Source: Podospora comata
Taxonomy: Eukaryota; Ascomycota; Sordariomycetes; Sordariales; Podosporaceae
Length of the DNA stretch: 64,000 nucleotides
Direction: 5' to 3'
Assembly: GCA_017354895.1 (NCBI GenBank)
Contig: CP071493.1
Span: forward strand, 8,122,001 to 8,186,000
Shown here piece after piece: positions 32,699 to 46,500 of the stretch. Position 1 is the stretch's first letter. Every line of letters starts with the position of its first letter. The notes below the pieces were generated by a model. The model was not told where the DNA came from. It did no database searches and saw only the letters and a list, made by a program, of their open reading frames with translations. The position numbers were made by a program, and so were the translations under genes.

Positions 32699-35600
32699 AT
32701 AGATACTTCGACTGCTTTGATACTGGTCATGAACTAAGCACCTGGATAGTGCTCGCTCGTTTTGGAACGGTCAAAAGGCGTTTATACGGGGTTATTCTTG
32801 GGTTATCGTTTTTGTAATTGGTGGTGGATGGACTTGGCAGTGCGATACGAGGTGTAGCAGTAGTCTTTGGAAGCATTCGAAGAAAGCAAAGGTACCTTGT
32901 AATTGACCAAGATCTATAGATAGCTGCGAGAATAACAGGTGAACAGATGATAATGTATGGAAAGGGCTTTCTGGGACGTTGATACAGCTCATTAATCGTG
33001 TTCTCGATATATTGCATCTCTGCCACCCTCATATATACCCCCGTGGATACCAGCTATCGTGGCAGGCAGATCGTGAGCCCTCAGAGGCATACCTCAGAAA
33101 CAGCTCCTCGAAAGGTGACAGCGCTGCCTGAAAACACAATTCTCACCCACCCTCATCTCTCACCCGAGATCTGATGATCTCAGCCGCGATAACACCGTGC
33201 CGACCAGCCTGGGCACACCGGCTTCGCTAACCCGGCACCTCACGATATCACATCGCCAATCAGATCATCAACCGTCCAGCCACGCTCCCCGCCAAGACAA
33301 ACCGATCGACAATGCTAAGATCTGCTAAAGAGTAAAAGAGCTAGCCTGGCCTCAGCCGGGAAATCGTCAACTCTCACGAGAATTTGGCCATTCCGAAAAC
33401 GAGCCTCTTGGCTGGCGCGGAATGGCAAAGATGAAAAAAAAAGCAGCGCTGATGAATTCGGTTCATGCAGATCCCACCAAGGAAGCTTTTTCCCAAAGGG
33501 TAGATCGCGACATCTTTTCAGACAGGGCCAGAGTGTAGTGTTCTCCCCCCCCCGCATTTCTGCTAGCTGTGGGACTCACCGCCATCGTGAGCAAAATCGT
33601 TACCAGATGAGACAACATCTCGCACACACACAGAAGTGTTTCTTGCTCGATCCCGCCCGCAGGCTGGGCAAGATAGACAGGCGGTGAATTTGTCGGTAAG
33701 CAGCTCGCCCACCCTTGAGTAAATGATCGAGACAAACAAACAAAGAGAAAGTGATAGACGAGAGAGAAGAAACCGTTCACGACGGTTTGCCTTGTGACGC
33801 CTTGGGGGCAGGACGCTACGGAAGTTTTGACTGTGGCCTGCTTGCTGTTGTGGCAGCGCTGAAGGGTTTTGCGTGACAGCAGCCACGACAGGTTCGAGAC
33901 AATGTTCTCCTGAGCGTCCAGAATTTGGTTGGACAGAATGCGCGCACAGGGTGGAAAAGAGGGTAAACAATGAGCTGTTCCGTTCCCCCACAACAACCAG
34001 TTAGTAACGGCCGCATCATCAATGTTATCTCGCCCCTCAGGTTTGTATTTATCGCTGGTATTGCGGCCGGTAAAACCTGGTTGAGCCGCAGGACCAAGAC
34101 TGACATACAACAATGCAGAAAGAACAATTCGATCCCGGAGGCCTTTTCCCGCCTGTAGCCTGGATGCTACACTGCCTTTGCACAGGTAACATCGCGGGGT
34201 GGAGGCTGGGCGTTGATGCGGGTAGTGACCCCCGCGTGCGGTTCATGGTTTCAACGTCGAACGCTTCTTTATCTGTCTTGGGAGGACGGGATGCTGACGA
34301 ACATGTTGGGAACATTCATGGAGTACGAGTAGCCATAACCAAAACTTCTCTGTATTGTCTTGGCTGACAATGGCTTTTATAGAGGCGGACGCGTGTCGTC
34401 TCGTCTTGAGGGGCGCAGTCGGCAATACGAGGGCATCGATTCACATGGACTTTTGCTGCATAATCTGTGGTGCCGTTTCTGGTGACCCCATCCTACGCTG
34501 CGGGAAGATCTCCAAGGGCTGGTCGCTGCTGTTGGGTTGACAACCACCGTTTTCCACTGGACAGATGTCTCCTATCTCTGACAAAGCCGGCCTCGAGCAG
34601 GGTGTCGTATACGAATCGTCTTTGTAGGTTCGTGAGGGTGGCATCAGCCAACCGTTCAGGTGTCCTCACCTGAAGATGGAAGCAGCTGAGTCACTGGCCA
34701 CAGGTGCACACAAAGGGCGATATCCATGTCGTGTGCAGAGAGCACTGCATTAGGGGGTGCTTCGTGCTTGCAGCAAGTGTGAGAGCTTGAGCCCTCCGCC
34801 GAGAGCTTGAGATGCCGTTGCTGCCGACGAAAGCCTCAAACAAAATGGTGAAATGTGCGAGTCGCTTGAACACGGGTCTGGTGCCAGAGGTTTGGAGTAG
34901 GAAATAGGGGCCGTCGGGAGCAAGGAGATAGCTGTCACGTCTGTCTGCGCCTTCATCAGCAGCTGTTTCGGTTTATGCAGGTTGCCGCCCTGTCTCACTT
35001 GCTGGCTTCCTCTGCTGGGAGCCCATCCATATCAATCACGGACAGTCGGAACGGGAATGGAAGCTCACAACCGCGATGAATGTGTTCCTCCTCCACGAAA
35101 TGCCCCGACTTGAGAATCTCATAGCCTTGGCTGACGTCTCGACGCCCTAGTGCTAGGGCATAAGGTGGTGTGTGTGTTGTCGACCCACGGCGTATTGTGG
35201 TCCACAACCGTTACAAGGGCCATCGTGGTCCTAGTAGCGCTAAACCTGATTGATAGCCATCAGGAAACGTGCCTGGAAAAAATGTCGCGCGTATCAGAAG
35301 ATCTCGACGAGGGTGGTGGAGTCGCACTGTCCCGTATTCTTTTGCATTCCACCCACTGCCAGTCACGTCCTCCTTGTCCAAGGAGAACGGGGTCCCGAGA
35401 TGCGCCGAGCATGCCAACCACCCACTTAAAGTGTTGCTGTTGCTGCCGCGTTGAGCTGTCTCTGAAGCCCTTGATAAGGGGTTGTGTAGACAGGTCGCGA
35501 ACAATCTCGGGTGAGGCGTGTATTGGTTCGAAGGATAACGAGAATTCCGCAAGCCACCGATGAGAAAGATCTTCAGGAACGGGCGGCGTCTTTCGCGGCT

Positions 35601-36853
35601 CGATTTCCACGATGCCCAAGACCCAAGTGAGCTGAAGAATGGGTACCAGCTACCCCGCCAAGCGGCCCAGTGCTAAGGTTGGACCGGGCATCCTGCGCAT
35701 CTCACAGCACTACAGGCCGCTCCAGCGGTTTCAGCGTGCCGCCATTGGCCACGAGTGGCTTTCAGCGCCCAGAGCCACTAACGTACCCAGAGAATCCTAA
35801 GTACTGGCTACCGGGGGGCTGCGTGGATAGCTGTGGGAATCACGAAGAGAAGCGAGGGCAGTGACGCCATGGGCCCATTATCCATTTCCTAGTTGTTGCT
35901 GTTTCCCGTGAGCCCGAGCTCCGCTGGCCTCACCACTCAGCGGGGCTGCTTGCCCTGTCAACCCTTCCCTGCGGCAGCGATGTGCCTTCCAGGTGTTCAT
36001 GCAGCCCCTCTCCTCCTCCAGCTCTCCCGTCCCCAAGAAACGTGTGAAGCTGTGTCCCATCAAATACTTTAAAAAAAAAAAAAACACCCCCCCCAAAAAA
36101 ACACAAAGAGGCAGCAGGTGAAACTGCTGACACTGGGGAAGCGTTGAGCGTGTACTCACTCCGTACCAGTATTTCATTACTTGTGCTCTTGAACCAGCAA
36201 CAGCGGAGCCATCTTCGCCCATCAGTTGACTTATCGGCAACAGCGCTGGTCAGATCTGGCTCCTTCTCACCCAATCCTTGTCATCAAACACCCGCCTCTC
36301 CTCGCCGTCCCCACCTGCTCATTGTTGGTGCTTCGGCCGGCTGGTTTTCTCTTTTTTACCTGCAAACGCTCCCCACGCCGCCACACACACCACCTTTTTC
36401 TCCTCTTCCTTCCTCCTTCAACACCCTCGTGGGAACACCATCGCTGTCCTGTTCTGTCCGTCGCGCGGCTTCGCCGTGTTCAATTCTAGCTCACGGACTC
36501 ATCCCATCTCCGGCTCTCTCCCTCAGGTCTCTCGTACGAATCATCAGGTCTCCAAACTCCAGCCGGTCTGATCGGGCTCAGGTGTCTCCAACTTTCCCCG
36601 AAACCCGCTGTCAGCAAATATCTCTTTCACCACTACCCAACCTGACAAAATTGTCCAACCTGGCATGGCCGTGGCCCAATCCCAGCCAATTCGTGTGTGA
36701 GGATCTACTGGGAACAGTTGCGTGGGATTTTCGACTCGATTGACAACGAAATACATCGCCGTGTACCAAACGAGAGATCCACCAGCTGCTCTCCCTAGGG
36801 TCAACGAACACCGACACAACACACCAATACCACACCATACAGCCTCGCCCACC
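32699..36853. other. 4.1-kb region without a supported gene
   Basis: This lies between two plus-strand membrane-protein genes. Open frames (for example minus strand 35260-35619, which starts with TTG, not ATG) have no family resemblance or splice partners I could confirm. A poly-A/poly-C tract lies at 36071-36101. The right part (36100-36853) is CT-rich and has many TCTC and CACC stretches, as expected of a promoter and 5' leader for the WSC gene. Confidence 0.45.
36071..36101. repeat. poly-A/poly-C low-complexity tract
   Basis: Fourteen A are followed by CA, a run of C and seven more A, in noncoding DNA upstream of the WSC gene. Confidence 0.85.
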
Positions 36854-38260
36854 ATGGGACAACCACTAACCGCCCTTGTTTGGGCTTTCTTTGGCATCGT
36901 TGCTCTGCTATCCAGCCGCTCTCAGGCAACGCCCTCTATCCCAATGGAGTATTGTGCCAGATACAACACTGGTCTCAAGTTTGACCCATGTAGGTGGTCA
37001 GTCATCTTGGCACACGGCTTCAGTATACTGACGTTGTGACTCCTGATAGTTGTCAGCGACTTCCAGAGCATGGGTCGTTGCAGAATAAACTGCACGGATC
37101 TGAACTTTGCTTTCGCAATTTTGCTCGAGAAAAAGTGCTGGTGCTCAAGCACCGTCCCTAACAAGGCCGATCAGAACGACATCTCGGACTGCAGTTTTCC
37201 ATGCCCGGGCTATCCCGACGATATTTGCGGTGGAAAGGGTCCTGTTTATGGGTATCTTGAGATTGCCCAGTTCAAGCCTACAGCAACAGCGCCGCCAGCC
37301 CCATTTTCCACCAGACAGCCGTCCAAAACAGCATCCGTAAGTACTCCCCAGTTTTCGAGCGCACAGCACAGAATGCCCGCCGAAGCCCTCCCGCAGCCGT
37401 TTTTCTTTTGTCTGCCTCAGCACCACGAGTCGTTGTTCCATCTCTTGGCCGCGCTTGAGAGCCCTGGAGTTACGGCCGTTTTTAACTTTCCCATACCACC
37501 CAGGCCCTTGTCCCTGCACCCGTCCCTGTGACTATCGTGACCACTGAGGCTGAGATTGTGCAGAGCACATTGCACATCACAGTGACCGTGACACCGTCGA
37601 TCTCCTCGGCGAGTGTATCTTCTTCAGCTTCATCTCCTGTATGCCCTGTTTTTTTTATAAATATATATATATATATATTAGTTTGTTTGCGATGGCTGGC
37701 GACATTTTATTGTTTTGATTTGAGATGGAACATTGCTGACTTTTCGATAGCCTGATCAAGTCGTCACGTCGGAACCGGGCGGCGCAGTGGAGACGGTAAC
37801 CGTTGGAGGCGTCGTCAAAACTGTGACAGCGGCCTTTCCCCAAGCCACCGGCGGGACGGTGCCAAGTTCTAGCAGTGGCCTGCAGGCCGGAGCCGTTGCC
37901 GGCATTGCCGTAGGCATCATCGGTGGCTTGTCGGTTCTTGGACTGTTCGTCTGGCTCTTGTGGAAGAAGAGGAGACAAGAAGAGCAACAGGGATTTATCT
38001 CACCCATGAGAGGTGGTAGTGCTTCGGGCATGGGCTCTATGGGGTCAAAAGCCCCTCAAGTGACGGAGCAGCCATTAACATGGGAGGCCAAACGTCGAAG
38101 CCAGCTCATGCCCATTGACCCGCGACTCGACCCGTTCTACGTACGCGATCCGAACCGAAGCCGCGACAGCGTCAACTCCCTACAAGACAACCACGACTAT
38201 TCCAGACGACTTGATGCGCCACGAGTGCTGAGAGCCACCAATCCAGACCCCGATTATTAG
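36854..38260 (+). CDS. WSC-domain single-pass membrane protein
   Basis: Exons 36854-36989, 37050-37336, 37504-37638 and 37751-38260 give 355 aa. The introns are 60, 167 and 112 bp; the last contains an AT microsatellite. The signal peptide is residues 1-25. The WSC domain (about 31-117) has the canonical eight cysteines at 34, 56, 60, 75, 77, 93, 97 and 105. A Pro/Ser/Thr-rich stretch, likely O-mannosylated, covers 118-232. A transmembrane helix lies at about 233-257 (GAVAGIAVGIIGGLSVLGLFVWLLW), followed by KKRRQEE and a tail of about 100 residues with DPRLDPFYVRDPNRSRDSV. This layout matches yeast Slg1/Wsc stress sensors that feed the cell-wall-integrity pathway. The Ser/Thr rod is shorter than in yeast Wsc1, so sensing by stretch is uncertain. 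The start context CACCATGGG is strong. Confidence 0.9.
37657..37680. repeat. (AT)n microsatellite in an intron
   Basis: About ten AT units lie within the third intron of the WSC-domain gene. Length change here would not affect the protein. Confidence 0.9.
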
Positions 38261-40511
38261 ACTGGGGGTTTTTCTCGATCAATTCTTTCGTTTTGCAATT
38301 TTCTGGGTTGGAAAATAGGGGGTCGGCGGGCTGGGCTGGGTTTTCATGACGTACACGAACGAATCCCGACTATCTTTTTTCTCTGGGGCATTTTCCGCGA
38401 CGAGTTTTCGTTTTCTTCATTACTGCATTTGCATTCCACGATACCAATGGCGTTTTCGGGCTGGGTGGATACACTAGGAGATAAGGGAAGGGGGACACTT
38501 CCGTTGCAATCGCTACTGCTTGCCTGGTGGTTGTTTGAGTTGGGTTGGGAGGCAAGATAAAGTTATGTGTGCGGTCAAGAAAAGATAGGTTTTCTTTTTG
38601 GGCTGGAAACAAAAGGCACGGTCTGAATGGGGTTCTTTCCGTTCTGCGTGACAGCTGTGGCGGTGGATTTAATAGGGGGTGGTTAGGGCCTGAATTGACT
38701 GACTGGCATGAAGCGATTCTGGAAAAGACTGACATGGCAAAAGGGTGGGTGAACACATGAAGTTGGCCAAGTGCTGGTCAACGGATGGTTTATTTGTACA
38801 TATTTACATTGACATTGTCGAGGCTGCTGTCACCCACGATCTGAAGACCACAAGCACATATTTTATGTCTAAAGTTTTTATGCTTTCATATTGCTCAATT
38901 GCTGAACAGTCTTTGAGATCCTTCAACCTCGGACTCTCCACGGGGATAATATTCAGCGTGGACTGCGCCGCAGTTAGGCAGATGAGAAACAGCTATCCAA
39001 ATATCATTGGCCAAGCTTGGAGCTCTGAGGTCGTGATTTCCGGCCTCCGAACCGGTGAGATTCGAACTGTGCCGCCCGTACCTGATTTTTTTCTTCCCCC
39101 GGATTCTGAAAGCAATGACACCGCCTCTTTGACAAAGTGGAGCTGTTGGTTGGATGATGATGACGACTGTGGGTGCTACGGGCATACTACAGGTGACTGC
39201 GTGAATAGCGCAACGATGTTTGTTCTGGTTGGCAAGATCGAAAATCGCATCTTCCTTTTTGACATGCATGAAACCAACCAACACATCATCAAACGATGGG
39301 ATTGGGTGAGATTTGGGGACGATCCAGACAGGAACAAGCTTTGGTAGGGAGGGGTGGGGATGGAAAGGGAAGTCGTGCCTGAATATCATTTTTCTCCTTT
39401 GGCAAATAAATGGGAGCCGGATTTTCCGGTTGCTGGGTGTAACAATGGGTGGTTGAGGTTGTGGTTTCTTTTACCCCTGAAGATCCCCTGACGGCGTGCA
39501 CCCAATGCCGTTTGGTGGTCACCCTCCATGATGGGGAGGAGGGGGTGGTATATCGTTACTGTGTCCCGTACCTTGCATATCATTCGATTCATTGATGCTT
39601 GAGATCGAGACAAACAAACAAAAGCCTCCACGTTTGTCAAAACCGTCGAGATGGTTACCAGGATGGTGGTGAGGATAAAGAGAGATGTGATGTCATCATC
39701 AATTTGAAACACCGCCAGCCAGCCCACTCACAAAATAACGATTGACAGTTCTGCAGCAAAAAAGACGACTAACAGAATCCGCAAACTTGAGAGGTGGCAG
39801 AATAACTTGGTCATATCTCCGGACCCTCAGGTATCCGGGTAGATGTAGTGGATATGCTGACTACAACCAACAAGGCGATACGCGGACAGATACAACGGCA
39901 ACCCTCAACATCAAACGATCGCGGACTCGGCCTTTATCACCGACGTTGCCGTGCTCGCAGCTCCATTCTGCCGGTACCGATGAGTTGCAAAGCTTGATTT
40001 GGAGATGAACCGGAGGAAAATGACCGGCCGAGGCGGATGGGAGTTCTATCACACACTTTTCCGGTTGTTGCCAGTTGCCAGCGGTTGGGAGATTGGGGGT
40101 GGGTTACATGACGTAGAGGACTTGCAGGTGCAATCACGGCTCGGCTTTTTTCTCGCAAGGATGATGGAACAATTGTTATCAAGAGGGTTTTGGTGAATGG
40201 ATGTTGTCAAGTGTCTCCCTTGGACAAGCCGGTTTCGCTGCTGACTCTTCGAAGCCCAGAACCAGAGGGATCCTTGCAGAACGTACATCCAAACTTGACA
40301 TTCACAGCAATTCAACTCCATAAAACAATTTGCGCCAAACATTTATTCTCCCAAGCAAAACAAACAAGATACACTGTCAAACGGCTATACCACTATTCAC
40401 ACTCCAACACGTCCTCACAACAACCTTGACTTGTACACAATATTGACCCAACAAATTATCATACACCCTTCTCACCCCTTTAAGCCACCCCCATTTCACC
40501 ATTCGGCTCCC
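38261..40511. other. convergent 3' flanks, 2.25 kb
   Basis: The WSC gene (plus) and dynein gene (minus) converge here. Overlapping open frames on both strands around 38757-39389 look like chance frames. A tRNA-like TTCGAAT motif near 39050 does not fold into a cloverleaf. No gene is supported. Confidence 0.5.
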
Positions 40512-43500
40512 CTAAACCTCCATCAAAACCTCACCCTCATCCAGCAAATCCACCACCTTCTTCAGATTCCCAATCAAGCTCCTCCCCAACCCAACAAGCA
40601 ACAACTTCTCCGCATTCGCCGGCAACCCCAAATACGTAGGCGGCTCTCTCTCAGGCAGCCTCTGGATCCACCCCATAAACTCCTGAAGGGACGTTCCGCT
40701 GGGAACAACCAGCTCCTCGCTCCCCGTCTCGGGCGTGGCCTCGACAAGCTTGTGACCAATATCAAATGCGGCCGGGGTCAAGAAAGTAGACACGATCTGC
40801 CGCAGCATGTTCATGTCCCCTTCGTCGTCAATCTTGCCTCCGTAGGTTTCTGTGATCAAGTACCGGATCATGTCCCAGGGAATGTTGGTCGGCGCAATGT
40901 TGGTTCGGTTTTGTGCGGCGACGTCGATCCAAGTGTCAATGACAAAGGCGGAGCATTCGTACTATTTTCCATGTTAGTGTCCTGTCAATTTCCAGCACAA
41001 GTTGTTCGGAGGGACTTACATCAGCATCGTTGAACTCCCAGAACCCCTTCCAACCCAAATTGGGGGCATACCGCAACCTCTCCTGCACCACAGCATGCAG
41101 GAACGACAGCAACAGATACAGTCGCGTTCTCTCCACAGGTGACTTGACGCTCCTTGTGCTCAGCGAGCCCATCGAGTCCTTCATATTGGCCCTCACACCA
41201 GCAGGCTGCTCGTACATCAATACTCGGGATGCTCTCAGCAGGTTAACAGGAATCTTTGGCGAAGACTCCATAGACAGGAACAGTCTAAACTCTGGGTTCG
41301 GGTTCAGGCTCTCCATCCGCTTCTCAAGTGACTGAAGCCAAGTAGGAGCCAAGTGGACGTTCTTGATGAGGACCCAAGAGCCGGTCTGGGCAGCATTGCT
41401 GATAGCCTTGTCCGCACTGGCCAGACCTTCGTTGGAACCCATGGCAATGTTGGTGCAGCGGACACGCATGCGCTCAACCAGACTGTCAACCTTGTAAGAG
41501 GCGTCAAAGCCAGGGCTAGAGACAAGGGAAATGGGGCGAGTAGCAGAAACCTGATCGACAGTCTGCTTGAGATCCTCGACAATGTCAAACAGATCATTGC
41601 CAAACACCAATGTTACAAACCGTTCGGCAGTAGGGACGAACCGATCAAGACGGAAAAGCTTGACCAAGAGCAGCGATATGAGAGCGCGATCCGTCTCAGC
41701 AACACTGTCATCCCAGATCTTGGGCACGAAGTTCTCAGCAAGCTCCTCCGAAAGAAACTTGTCCCAGTCCGCCTCAGGCACATTCTCAATCTTGTCCTTG
41801 AGAGCAGTGATACGCTTGGCCCGAGCAAAGACCTCGTCCTTGGCGCCAATGTCAGTCGAAAGGTCCTTACCCTCCACCTTTTCATCAAGAATAACATCCA
41901 ACAGGCCCTTGTCCATTTTGTAGGGCGATGCCTGAGCAAGCAGCATGGCAAGCGTAATCCTGTCCTTTTGCAACAGACCCAGAGCAGTTCGCTTGAAGGC
42001 AGCCACGAAGAGATCCTTGACAATGACATCTCTCCTGACGTTATGATTCTGCTCCCCCTCCAAGTGCGGGTTGCCGTGCAAGACCGAGTGGAAGATATCC
42101 AGGAAATACTGCAGCGAGAACTGATAGAAGTGATTGATGTAGTGCAGCTGCTCGAGGACAGCAAAGACAGCACTGCAAGATCTGGCAATGATGTTGTACT
42201 GCAGCGTGATCTCCTCCACCTCGGCCATAACACCCTCGGTGTTGCTCATCTTGGTTGAAATCTCGGCCGCCTCCGTCTTGAGAGTCTCGAGCGTCTCGAT
42301 GACATTGTCATCATCCAGTATATTGCCACGAGATTCGTTGAGCGCTTGCAGCAGACGCTTCTCAAGCTGTCGAAGATGAACCTTGAACTCTCCTTGTAAC
42401 TTGATGAGGTTGGAACGACGCTCATCAACATCAGGACGCTCAGACTTGAGCACCTCAGCCAAAGACTGGGTTTGCAAACTGCTCTGAGTGACAGTAAAGT
42501 TGACAAATGTCGTCCGCGAGCAGATATCAGGAGCAAAGGTGGCCGAAGGATCCCGCGTGGAAAGGTAAATCTTGAACGCAGGCGAGAAATCGATCTGCTG
42601 CTTTCCAAGCTGGATCAGCACACGACCACCAGTCTTTTGGTACTCCTTATTGAGCACATGATTGAGCACAGGGTCGAGATGTTCGGCATCCTGGATGAGG
42701 ATCGGGTTACCGAAACGGAGAGAACTCTCGAGCTGCTTGGTGAACGAATCATCCAAGAAGCTGGTAACGGTAAGCCGGCGGTCCTTGCACTCGCGCTGCA
42801 AGAACTCAGTGACACGGCCCGAGGGGTCGATGATGAGCGGGTACCGGTTGAAGCGCTGCAAGATGATGGCGTTTTCTGTGCACAGGTCGTCCACAGGCAG
42901 CGTGTTGGCCTGCCAGCTGAGCCTCTCATCGGCCGTCGAGAGGTATTCCGTGACAGGATTATGCTGCTTGAATTGAATACCACTGAGATGCAGCTGGTGC
43001 AGCCAATCCTCCATCATCGATTTTCTGAACACCTGGTCATAGAGACCGCTGTACGCCAAGAAAGCAGCAGCAACCAACACATCGCCCACCAGTGTGCTGA
43101 TCTGCGTCTCGAACGACTTGCTGCCCTCCTCCCAGCGTGTCCTCTCACTCGACAAGCTATCGAGCAGCTTGACACTGCGGTCGACCTTGAATTGCACCCT
43201 TGACATCTCCGACTTGATAGCCTGCGTCTCGCTGATCAACGACGCATACTCAACCTTGTAAGTGGCAATGCTAGCCTCGAGGTTTTCAATCGTCTGCTCG
43301 ACCGCCTTGGCCTCAGCCTTGGTCTGGAGAGCCTGTTCCTCGAGCTGCCGCACTTCCTCTCTCAGCGGCCCAACACGGTCCAAGATCTCAGCGTACTGCA
43401 CCTGCGCCTCAACCCACTGGACAAGCGGACCGCAAGCCTTGGAGGCACGGTTGACCTTCTCAAAGGTAAACTCGGGGTTGGCCAAGAACTCGTTCCGCAT

Positions 43501-46500
43501 CTTCATCCTCAGCGCCTTGGTCATCTGCCTCTCATTGTCAAAGTTGATGATGCTGGCGATGAAATCATCACGACGGACAACAGCCTGAATCTGCTTCCAA
43601 TCGTTGACCTTGTGACCAATCAATGTGCAGACGGAATCGAGCGCCAGCCTGACACCAGGTGGAGGCGCAGACATGGACCTGACTTCGGTAAGCTGGGGCT
43701 TCTTGATGTTGCCAACACTAGCCTTGGCCGCCTCAACAGCCGGTTCGGCCTTGGCTAAATCCTCCAACACAAACTTCTTGCGAGAAGCAACCTCAGCCTC
43801 CTGCTTCCCAAGCGCAACCTGAATCTCCAACGAAGCATTCTTCCTCTGCTCAGCCTCACGCTGATCGGCAACCATCCTCTGCAGCTTCTCATTGGCCTCC
43901 GCATCCTTCTGCTCAAGCTGGGCCTTCTTCTCCGCCAGACTGACCCTCAAATCCCGAACCTTGTCGACTGTATCTCTCAGCTTCTCCAACCCAACATTCA
44001 AATGCCTCTGTTGCTCCTCCAAATCTTCTCTCTTCTCATTGTACAGCTTGACATACTGCGCCACAAAGTCCAGGAAATGTCTCGGAGTAAGGAAAGTGAC
44101 CTTGCCCTGCTGCTTGAGGAGCTTGCTGTTGAACCGCTGCAACGAGTAGTGAATATACACCATGGAGTTGACGACCGCCTCTCTGTGCGACGGCGGCAGG
44201 CTGAGACTGCGGTACGCCACAGGAATTGTATCGGGAGCAGCCCAGTTTGACCTGTCCAAGTCCACAGAGTGCGTGAGCTCATGACCGACCTGGAACAAGG
44301 CCTGATCGGACCAGTCACCGAACCAGTTGAGCACGCAACGGTTGAACAGCGCAGGCGACGTCGCAGCCTTGGAACTCAAGCCATCCTCCGGCGGGTTCAT
44401 GGTGAACACCACGTGCAAGTTCTTGACAATCTGCCCCGTGAACCACTTGTACAGCTCCTCCTGTGAATCCAACAACAACCCCTGTCGCTGAGCACCCTCC
44501 TTGCAAGCCGTCATCAACGCAGCCAAATCATCACCCTCAAACAGACCCGGCACCTCAGCATTGGCCAACAGAGTATTCATCCTCTCCAGGAAACCCGAAT
44601 CCAGCACATTCGACTCGTCCATAATGAAGCACATCTTCTCCCCCTTGCAGCCGCACCTCCTCAACACCTCCCTCAGATCCTCATCAAAGTCTTCCGCCGA
44701 GTACTTGCCATGAACCTTGATCTGGAACACCTTCAAGCCATTCATCCAAGCCACGAACCTAGACAGCGTAGTCTTGCCACTACCGCTGACACCAATAAGA
44801 ATAAGATGTCCCTGCGGCTGTCTGAACACACGATCAATGCGCAGCACGTGCTCCAAGACGTCATTGAACAGGATAAGTGGGACATCGACCTCTTCTTCGC
44901 AAAAGGTCTTGAGTCTGGCCTTGACGAAGTCGCGAAGCTGCTCGCGGTCAACAGGCACATAGTTCTTTGAGAGCCAATTGGAGAACAGGATTGGTCCACC
45001 AAGCGCTTTTTGCTCATCAATGGTGGGGAAGTACTCCATGGCGATTCTGTGGACAGCATCATCGGTCCATTTGCGCTCCTCTTCGGCAACCAGACGATCT
45101 TGGAACAGGCGCAACGCTTCATGGGCCCAAATTCGGATGAGACCTTCCACTGACAACGTCTCCAGCGGCCGAATAGCCTCATACACACCGCGCACCCATC
45201 TGGTGAGTTCACGAGGACTGTAGACGTAATGGGGCTGAATCTTGGGTGTGAACCTCTGCTGTGACTCGAGATACAGCTTAACCATGGCCTGCGTGAGCGG
45301 CTCGGCATAGCCACGGAGCGAAGGAATGATCTTGAGAACCGCCGAGTTGAAGGTGCCATAAATCTGCATGAGCGAGACCTCGCCAGGGTAATCAACCATG
45401 ATAAGGGGAGCATGTCTTAGGAAACGGGGACCCATGGGGGTACGGCCAGCATCAGTAGGCGGGTTGCAAGCACCGACGAATTGGATGCGGTCAAGGGTGA
45501 CCCAGGACTTGTCCGAAGTCCTCCAGAAGCCGTTGTGTTCGACGAGCTGACGGAGGAAAGAAATTGCACGCTGAGTACCGTACTTGTCGGGGGCGGGCAA
45601 GTTGATTTCGTCGCAGAAGATGACAAGCCAGCGGCCAATTTGTGTGGGCGAAAGCATGACTCCGTTAAGCGTCTTCTTGTACTCGCAATATTGCTCAAAC
45701 GTCTTGATCAGCAAGTCAGGCGTCGTCGCGCTAGAAAAGTTGAGGCCGACGACTTCCATGTTGGGAAGCTTGCGGAGAGCGCTGAACAGCGTCATTGTTT
45801 TACCGGAACCAGGAGGACCGCACAGCAACAGAGGCTTATGCTCAGCAAGCCACGAGTAGAGAACATCCTCATGGCGAACAGTGTCCAGCGTGGGAATAAC
45901 AACATCCGTCTGCGTGACCGAGTGAGTGTTGATTTCGATGGTAGGTACCTGGTTCTGCCAAGGTGTCCATTCAGCCTTGGGCAACGACACGTCAAAGTCG
46001 ATGAGCGAGTTTGTATTGTCCAGAGGAGGGGAGCCGAAGCTGGCCAGACCAGCAACCTTGTCACCAAACTGCTTGCGGTCATTCAATGGGCAATCACCTG
46101 TCAAAGCCCAGACGAGTGCCAGCAAAAGCTTCTTGGAGATGTAATTCTCGACCTGCTCAGGCTCCAGAGGGAAGTCGACATGCTGACTGTTGTACTCGAT
46201 GATATCGCGAACAGCCTTGTTCAGCAGAGAGAACATGGTGTTAAGGACACGAGCAATGGTGAACTCCATGATGTGATTGAAGCCCTCAGCTTGCTGTAGC
46301 GCTTCATTGATGAAGTTATCAGTCGTGAGATAGGCCTGTAGCAAGTCGGCTGCCTGAGCCTGAACAGCAAGAGCTTTGGCCGAGCTCTGCCCAGTAGCGA
46401 CAGCATCCTCATCCAGATCCTCGAATGCAACAGACCGCAGCGTCTCAATATAGTTGGTGACCAGCATGTTCGGTGTGACGGTATCCTCACTGAACCAGAC

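Noticed and set aside
35260-35619. 119-codon minus-strand frame with protein-like composition
   Set aside because: It begins with TTG rather than ATG, and I could not find an upstream exon with a valid splice junction.
39040-39080. tRNA-like TTCGAAT motif on the minus strand
   Set aside because: The T stem does not pair and no A box or acceptor stem can be found, so there is no cloverleaf.
38757-39347. Plus-strand frame between the WSC and dynein genes
   Set aside because: No family resemblance; overlaps another chance frame on the minus strand and lies in convergent 3' flanks.
41353-42258. Long plus-strand frames across the dynein gene (also 45481-46299, 52807-53511)
   Set aside because: They are antisense shadows of the dynein coding sequence, which is complete on the minus strand.
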